Source: Brevibacterium antiquum
Lineage (GTDB): Bacteria > Actinomycetota > Actinomycetes > Actinomycetales > Brevibacteriaceae
NCBI RefSeq assembly: GCF_016107655.1
Contig: NZ_JABASX010000008.1
Location: 1-64,000 of the forward strand
Reading direction: 5' to 3'
DNA: 64,000 nucleotides
Below are positions 60,154-64,000 of the stretch, one piece after another; the stretch's first letter is position 1, and each line of letters starts with the position of its first letter. A program made the translations under genes and the position numbers. The notes under the pieces were generated by a model. That model worked only from the letters and a program-made list of their open reading frames with translations. It searched no databases and was not told the DNA's origin.

Positions 60154-60474
60154 TCAGTCGACCTGGAGTTCGCCCATCTCGTCCCAGCCTTCGCCGTCGA
60201 TCTTGCGGGAGATGATCCTCGGCGTCGACACCAGGTGAGGGCGCATGGCTTCGAGACCCGCGGCGAAATGATCGCTCTTGACGTGGGGTTCTGCCCCTTC
60301 GTCGGTGAATGCTTCGACAAGGACGAACTCGTTGTCCTTCTCCAGGCTCTTGGACCATTCGAACCACAGGTTGCCCGGTTCCGAGCGCGTCGCCTCGGTA
60401 AAGGTGCGCACCGCCTCGGGGAATTCATCGACGCTCTCGGGCTTCACGTCGTACTTCACAACGATGAAAATCAT
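60154..60474 (-). CDS. Putative quinol monooxygenase (ABM family)
   Basis: A 106-residue protein. MIFIVVKYDVKPESVDEFPEAVRTFTEATRSEPGNLWFEWSKSLEKDNEFVLVEAFTDEGAEPHVKSDHF is a textbook YgiN/ABM domain (ferredoxin-like barrel). YgiN-type proteins act on quinols or as small-molecule oxygenases without metals. ATG at 60474 has AGGAG 8 nt upstream. A second ABM gene lies 7 kb away at 53.3 kb; they are not close paralogs. Confidence 0.85.
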   Translation of the reverse strand: MIFIVVKYDVKPESVDEFPEAVRTFTEATRSEPGNLWFEWSKSLEKDNEFVLVEAFTDEGAEPHVKSDHFAAGLEAMRPHLVSTPRIISRKIDGEGWDEMGELQVD

Positions 60475-60600
60475 GCTGACCGCTCCTGTGTTTGTGCGAA
60501 TTCCGTCGGACCGTGTCGGCCCGACGCCACCAGCCAATCATGTTTCGGCCTGCGCTCCAAGAGCCACGTCTGCGCTCACTGCTTCGATGATCGTCCGCGA

Positions 60601-61203
60601 TCACACACGTTCGGCGATGAGCACGAGGAAGCCGGAATCGGGCTCGAAGGGGTGGAGTTCCCAGGTGGACAGCTTGAGGTTGACGAGCATCCCGGTCGAC
60701 TTCACATCATCGATGAAGTCTGCAAAGTCGTAGCCGCGGCCGGCCCCGAAGCCGGCGACGAAGCGTCCGCCTGATTTCAGGGTGGATCTGATGTTGCCCA
60801 GGGTCTGGCGACGTGAGGCGGGATCGAGGAATGACAGGACGTTGCCGGCGCAGAACGCCACGTCGATGTCGTTGATGCCCGCATCTGCGAAGTCGAATTC
60901 GGCCAAGTCGCCGGTGTGCCATTCACCGCTTGGGAAGTCCTCCTCGGCGACTGAGATGAGGAACTCATCGAGGTCGACGCCGTAGACGCTGTGCCCTTCG
61001 CTGATGAGCAGGCCACCGGCACGACCGGTACCGCAGCCGGCGTCGAGGATACGTGCTCCTCGCGGTGCCATCGCATTGACGAATCTCGCCTCTCCACCGA
61101 TGTCGTGGCCGGAGGCGGCGAGTGTGCGCCACCGCTCGGCGTAGTTCGCGGAGTGGTCGGGATTGGTCTCACGGATGCGGTTCCACTGATGATCGAAGCT
61201 CAT
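60601..61203 (-). CDS. Class I SAM-dependent methyltransferase
   Basis: A 200-residue protein with motif I ARILDAGCGTGRAGGLL, motif II VYGVDLDE and VAFCAGNVLSFLDP. Substrate not deducible; the size and lack of extra domains suggest a small molecule. The start overlaps the LysR gene stop by four bases, so the two are coupled. Confidence 0.85.
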   Translation of the reverse strand: MSFDHQWNRIRETNPDHSANYAERWRTLAASGHDIGGEARFVNAMAPRGARILDAGCGTGRAGGLLISEGHSVYGVDLDEFLISVAEEDFPSGEWHTGDLAEFDFADAGINDIDVAFCAGNVLSFLDPASRRQTLGNIRSTLKSGGRFVAGFGAGRGYDFADFIDDVKSTGMLVNLKLSTWELHPFEPDSGFLVLIAERV

Positions 61204-62090
61204 GGCCCCATCCTAGGACGAAAGACCTCGGCCACCACCTCGGCGACGGCTGCGACCGGATCTGCCGGATCCGGGGAGGTCAGCACGATGATCTCCCTGC
61301 CGCCCGCCTCGGCGATGGGATGCAGCTCGACGTCGGGCCCGCCCAGGGACATCATGATCGGCGTCGCCAGGGTCAGCCCGAGTCCCGTGCCTGCCAGGGC
61401 GAGCGCGACGGCGGTGTCGGTGACGATGTGGGTCTCCTTCGCAGCGATCCCCAGCGCCGAGGTGGCCAGTCGCATCGCTCGGCCGAAGAGCTCTTCGGCC
61501 GGCGGCAGAATCCAATCGGCCTCGGCCAAGGCCTGCCGTGTGGGACCCGGTGCGCCCGCGGGCACGGCGATGCCGAAGTCCTCACTGGCCACGGTCGTCC
61601 AGCTCAGGCCCCGCATCGGCGGCAGCGGCACGGCCGGATAGTTGATCCCGATGCCTAAGTCGATGGCTCCGTCGATGACGGCCGCCGACATGGTCTCGAC
61701 ATTGATCTCGCGGGCCCGGACCTCGATGTGCGGGTGCTGTTGGCCCAGGAGGCTCACAATGGCCGGCAATGCCCTCGTCGATGCCGAACCGAAGACGCCG
61801 AGCGTGACGATGGCCTCGCTGCGGAAGTCCCTGCCCAGCATCGCCATCTCTGCCTGCTTCTGGGCGGCGAGGATGCTTCGGGCGCGCGGAAGCAGCGTTC
61901 GGCCGGCTTCGGCGAGGACCATCCCCCTGCCTCGGCGAAGGAACAGCTCGGAACCGACCGCGCGGCGCAGGGCGCTCATGTGCTGCGAGACCGCCCCGAT
62001 GCTGTAGCCCAACTGTTCCGCAGCTCGGGTCATCGACCCGAGCTCGGCCACCGTGACGAAGGTGCGCAGCTGCCCCAGAGTCCATGCCAT
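61200..62090 (-). CDS. LysR-family transcriptional regulator
   Basis: A 296-residue regulator: winged HTH LRTFVTVAELGSMTRAAEQLGYSIGAVSQHMSALRRAVG at the N-terminus and a periplasmic-binding-fold effector domain from about 90. ATG at 62090 is chosen because TAGGCT lies 6 nt upstream. It is divergent from the FAD oxidoreductase gene and transcribed with the methyltransferase gene; the natural target is the divergent catabolic unit. Confidence 0.88.
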   Translation of the reverse strand: MAWTLGQLRTFVTVAELGSMTRAAEQLGYSIGAVSQHMSALRRAVGSELFLRRGRGMVLAEAGRTLLPRARSILAAQKQAEMAMLGRDFRSEAIVTLGVFGSASTRALPAIVSLLGQQHPHIEVRAREINVETMSAAVIDGAIDLGIGINYPAVPLPPMRGLSWTTVASEDFGIAVPAGAPGPTRQALAEADWILPPAEELFGRAMRLATSALGIAAKETHIVTDTAVALALAGTGLGLTLATPIMMSLGGPDVELHPIAEAGGREIIVLTSPDPADPVAAVAEVVAEVFRPRMGP

Positions 62091-62096
62091 GGCCAC

Positions 62097-62102
62097 AGCC
62101 TA
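62097..62102 (-). promoter_or_regulatory. -10 box of a probable leaderless promoter for the LysR gene
   Basis: TAGGCT on the minus strand, 6 nt upstream of the ATG (62088-62090). Confidence 0.45.
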
Positions 62103-62272
62103 GCTGTTTTCAGGTTTCCTAAAAACAGTTTTCATGAACTCGCTCTTGTCCTTAAACGTGACTGGAACCACAATGGGCAGTGAACCGCAATACGCCGACA
62201 TCGACGTCGGCGATTTCCGACTCTGCGGCGGCCAAGGACGGCCGCCGCAGCAGGAGACGAAAGAGGTGGAAG

Positions 62273-63490
62273 TTGGAGAGCACATCAACAGCCCCGACGA
62301 GCGCCGAGGTGGTCATCATCGGTGCCGGGGTCATGGGAGCATCCATCGCCTATCACCTGGCCAAACACGGCGTCCACGACATCGTCCTCGTCGAACGCGA
62401 CGTCCCCGGTTCGGGGTCGACGTCGAAGGCCGCCGGCGGGGTGCGCAGCCAATTCTCCGATGAGGTCAACATCGCCCTGTCCACACGCAGCCTCGAGGTG
62501 CTGCGCACCTTCGAGAGCGAGTTCGGCGTCGACATCGATCTGGTGAGCAATGGGTACCTCTTCCTCCTCGATTCCGCCGAGGATGCCGAGACCTTCGCCG
62601 CCAACGTCGAACTCCAGCAGCGGATGGGTCTGGATTCCCGGATGCTCACCGTCGCCGAGGTGGCTGATCTGGCCCCGTACATCGACACAGAGGGACTCGT
62701 TGCCGGTGCCTTCAATCCCGGAGACGGTCATTGCACCCCTGAGGCCGTGGTGTCCGGATACGTGAATGCCGCACGGAACCTGGGCGTGCAGGTGCTCAAG
62801 AAGTGCGAGGTGACCGGGTTCGAAACCGCCGGCGGTGACGGTTCGGTGGGCAGCGACGGTTCGAACGGCGGTCGCAGAGTCAGCGCGGTGACGACCAGCA
62901 AGGGCAGGATCGAGTGTGCACAGGTCGTCTGTGCCGCCGGCGCCTGGTCCGGTCTCATCGGTGAGGCAGCCGGGGTCGATCTGCCGGTCAGGCCCCTGCG
63001 CCGCGAGATCATGGTCAGCGAACCCGTGGATGAAACGCAGCTGGGTATCGACCTGTCGCGGATGCCCTTCACCATCGACTTCTCCACGAGCTTCTACGTC
63101 CATCCGGAGGGTCCGGGCCTGCTCTTCGGATGCCCGGACGAGACGGACGTGTGGGAATTCGATGACAAGCGCAGCCCGGACTGGCTGCCCACCCTGGCAG
63201 AGCTCATCGAATCTCGGGCTCCGGCCTTGGGCGATGTCGAAGTCAAGCGCGGCTGGGCGGGACTCTACGAGATGACGCCCGATCACAATGCGCTCATCGG
63301 TGAGGCGGAGGAACTCGCAGGCTTCTTCTACGCCTGCGGATTCTCCGGCCACGGGTTCCTCATGGGCCCGGCCGTCGGGGAGGTCGTCGCTGACCTCATG
63401 ACCGGACATCAGCCCTTCGTCGACGTCTCCGGTTTGGACAAACGACGCTTCGCCACCTCTGGCCTGCGCAAGGAGCTCAACATCGTCTGA
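62273..63490 (+). CDS. FAD-dependent oxidoreductase (DAO / sarcosine oxidase beta-like)
   Basis: A 405-residue protein. FAD-binding VVIIGAGVMGASIAYHLAKHGV, GSTSKAAGGVRSQF, an RRE region (PLRREIMVSEPV) and the C-terminal GWAGLYEMTPDHNALIG ... GFSGHGFLMGPAVG define the DAO family. Amine or imino-acid oxidation is the expected chemistry. Next gene is a semialdehyde-type dehydrogenase, so an amino-acid catabolic pair (pipecolate or lysine branch) is an inference. Start set at TTG (62273) because GAGGTGG is just upstream; an ATG at 62180 would add a low-complexity lead. Confidence 0.78.
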   Translation: MESTSTAPTSAEVVIIGAGVMGASIAYHLAKHGVHDIVLVERDVPGSGSTSKAAGGVRSQFSDEVNIALSTRSLEVLRTFESEFGVDIDLVSNGYLFLLDSAEDAETFAANVELQQRMGLDSRMLTVAEVADLAPYIDTEGLVAGAFNPGDGHCTPEAVVSGYVNAARNLGVQVLKKCEVTGFETAGGDGSVGSDGSNGGRRVSAVTTSKGRIECAQVVCAAGAWSGLIGEAAGVDLPVRPLRREIMVSEPVDETQLGIDLSRMPFTIDFSTSFYVHPEGPGLLFGCPDETDVWEFDDKRSPDWLPTLAELIESRAPALGDVEVKRGWAGLYEMTPDHNALIGEAEELAGFFYACGFSGHGFLMGPAVGEVVADLMTGHQPFVDVSGLDKRRFATSGLRKELNIV

Positions 63491-63574
63491 CGACCCCTCC
63501 CCCACTGCAATCGACCGTGACTCAACCACATCATCAGATTCCCGCTCACCAGAAGCACCAGCGAAAGGACAGCA

Positions 63575-64000
63575 ATGACCGCATTGCCCACCGACCAGAC
63601 CATCACCGATCTCCTCACCTCCGGGCTCAAGGCCTGCGGAGTCGAGGCGGCCGTGCTCAACGCCGGACCTGGAGCCCCGGCGAACCTGCCTGCCCGCTCC
63701 CCCATCACCGGCCAGAGCCTGGGCACGCTGGCTGCGGACACCAAGGAGTCCGTTGCAGACAAGATCTCAGCAGCCGCCGAGGCGTTCGCTGCCTGGCGTG
63801 ACGTTCCCGCACCAGTGCGCGGCCAATTGGTGCAGCGCTGGGGGCAGCTGCTGGGCGAGCACAAGGAGGACCTCGCGAAGATCATCACGGTCGAGGCGGG
63901 CAAAACCCCGTCCGAGGCCGCCGGTGAGGTGCAGGAGATGATCGACATCTGCGAGTACGCCCTGGGCCAGTCCAGGCAGCTGTGGGGCAAGACCATGCCC
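63575..64000 (+). CDS. Aldehyde dehydrogenase (aminoadipate-semialdehyde type), N-terminal part
   Basis: The first 142 residues are in the window; the gene continues beyond the right edge. ARSPITGQSLGTL, AFAAWRDVPAPVRGQLVQRWGQLLGEHKEDLAKIITVEAGKTPSEAAGEVQEMIDICEYALGQSRQL is the aldehyde dehydrogenase N-terminal region, most like ALDH7/AmaB (L-aminoadipate-6-semialdehyde / piperidine-6-carboxylate dehydrogenase). AAAGGAC lies 6-7 nt before the ATG. It forms a unit with the oxidoreductase gene (84-bp gap). The catalytic Cys and Glu are outside the window. Confidence 0.82.
   Translation, partial: MTALPTDQTITDLLTSGLKACGVEAAVLNAGPGAPANLPARSPITGQSLGTLAADTKESVADKISAAAEAFAAWRDVPAPVRGQLVQRWGQLLGEHKEDLAKIITVEAGKTPSEAAGEVQEMIDICEYALGQSRQLWGKTMP

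Overview
The window is about 64 kb of high-GC DNA with dense, short-spaced genes and frequent four-base ATGA overlaps. Gene content points to an actinobacterium: a complete set of menaquinone genes, system II cytochrome c maturation linked to haem genes, a 32-residue bS22-type ribosomal peptide, DUF222/HNH, DUF4229, DUF4916 and DUF485 proteins, a GAF-LuxR regulator and many apparently leaderless promoters. Gene order (proC / small basic peptide / glutaredoxin / hemA-C-D-B / hemL / phosphatase / resA-ccdA-resB-ccsB / menA-E-B-C-D / ubiE-menJ-polyprenyl synthase) follows the conserved block I recall from Mycobacterium tuberculosis around Rv0496-Rv0562. A Micrococcales member such as Brevibacterium is my best guess, but the sequence alone does not prove the genus.

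Layout. 1-3.2 kb: start of a ferredoxin-NADP reductase, two tandem RarD-type permeases and an ArsP-like permease. 3.2-18.4 kb: menaquinone region (polyprenyl diphosphate synthase, menJ, ubiE/menG, menF, menD, menC, menB, menE, menA), interrupted by a DUF222/HNH protein, an esterase and a lipoprotein; menH is not seen. 18.4-32.6 kb: cytochrome c maturation (ccsB, resB, ccdA, resA) and haem synthesis (hemL, hemB, cobA-hemD fusion, hemA-hemC fusion) with MarR, Rex, glutaredoxin and bS22 genes. 32.8-38 kb: acuC, a Trk potassium uptake pair, an AbiEi/DUF559-like gene between imperfect direct repeats, and tRNA-Gly(CCC). 38.2-43.2 kb: monocarboxylate/acetate symporter with DUF485 partner, divergent RamA-like regulator, proC and a TIM-barrel protein. 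43.4-48.6 kb: glpD-glpF-glpK and a Ppx/GppA phosphatase. 48.6-53 kb: methylcitrate cycle prpD-prpB-prpC plus an enoyl-CoA hydratase. 53-64 kb: small enzymes, a universal stress protein, a decayed purple acid phosphatase, a TPP-riboswitch-controlled thiamine ECF transporter (ykoE-D-C), a methyltransferase, and a LysR / FAD oxidoreductase / aldehyde dehydrogenase group cut by the window edge.

Themes. Much of the window serves respiration: menaquinone, haem, c-type cytochromes, redox sensing by Rex, and feeding routes from glycerol, acetate and propionate. The most unusual genome-level signal is the repeated presence of short (15-30 bp) tandem duplications at gene ends, several spanning stop codons. 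The most unusual gene is an 825-residue HemA-HemC fusion.
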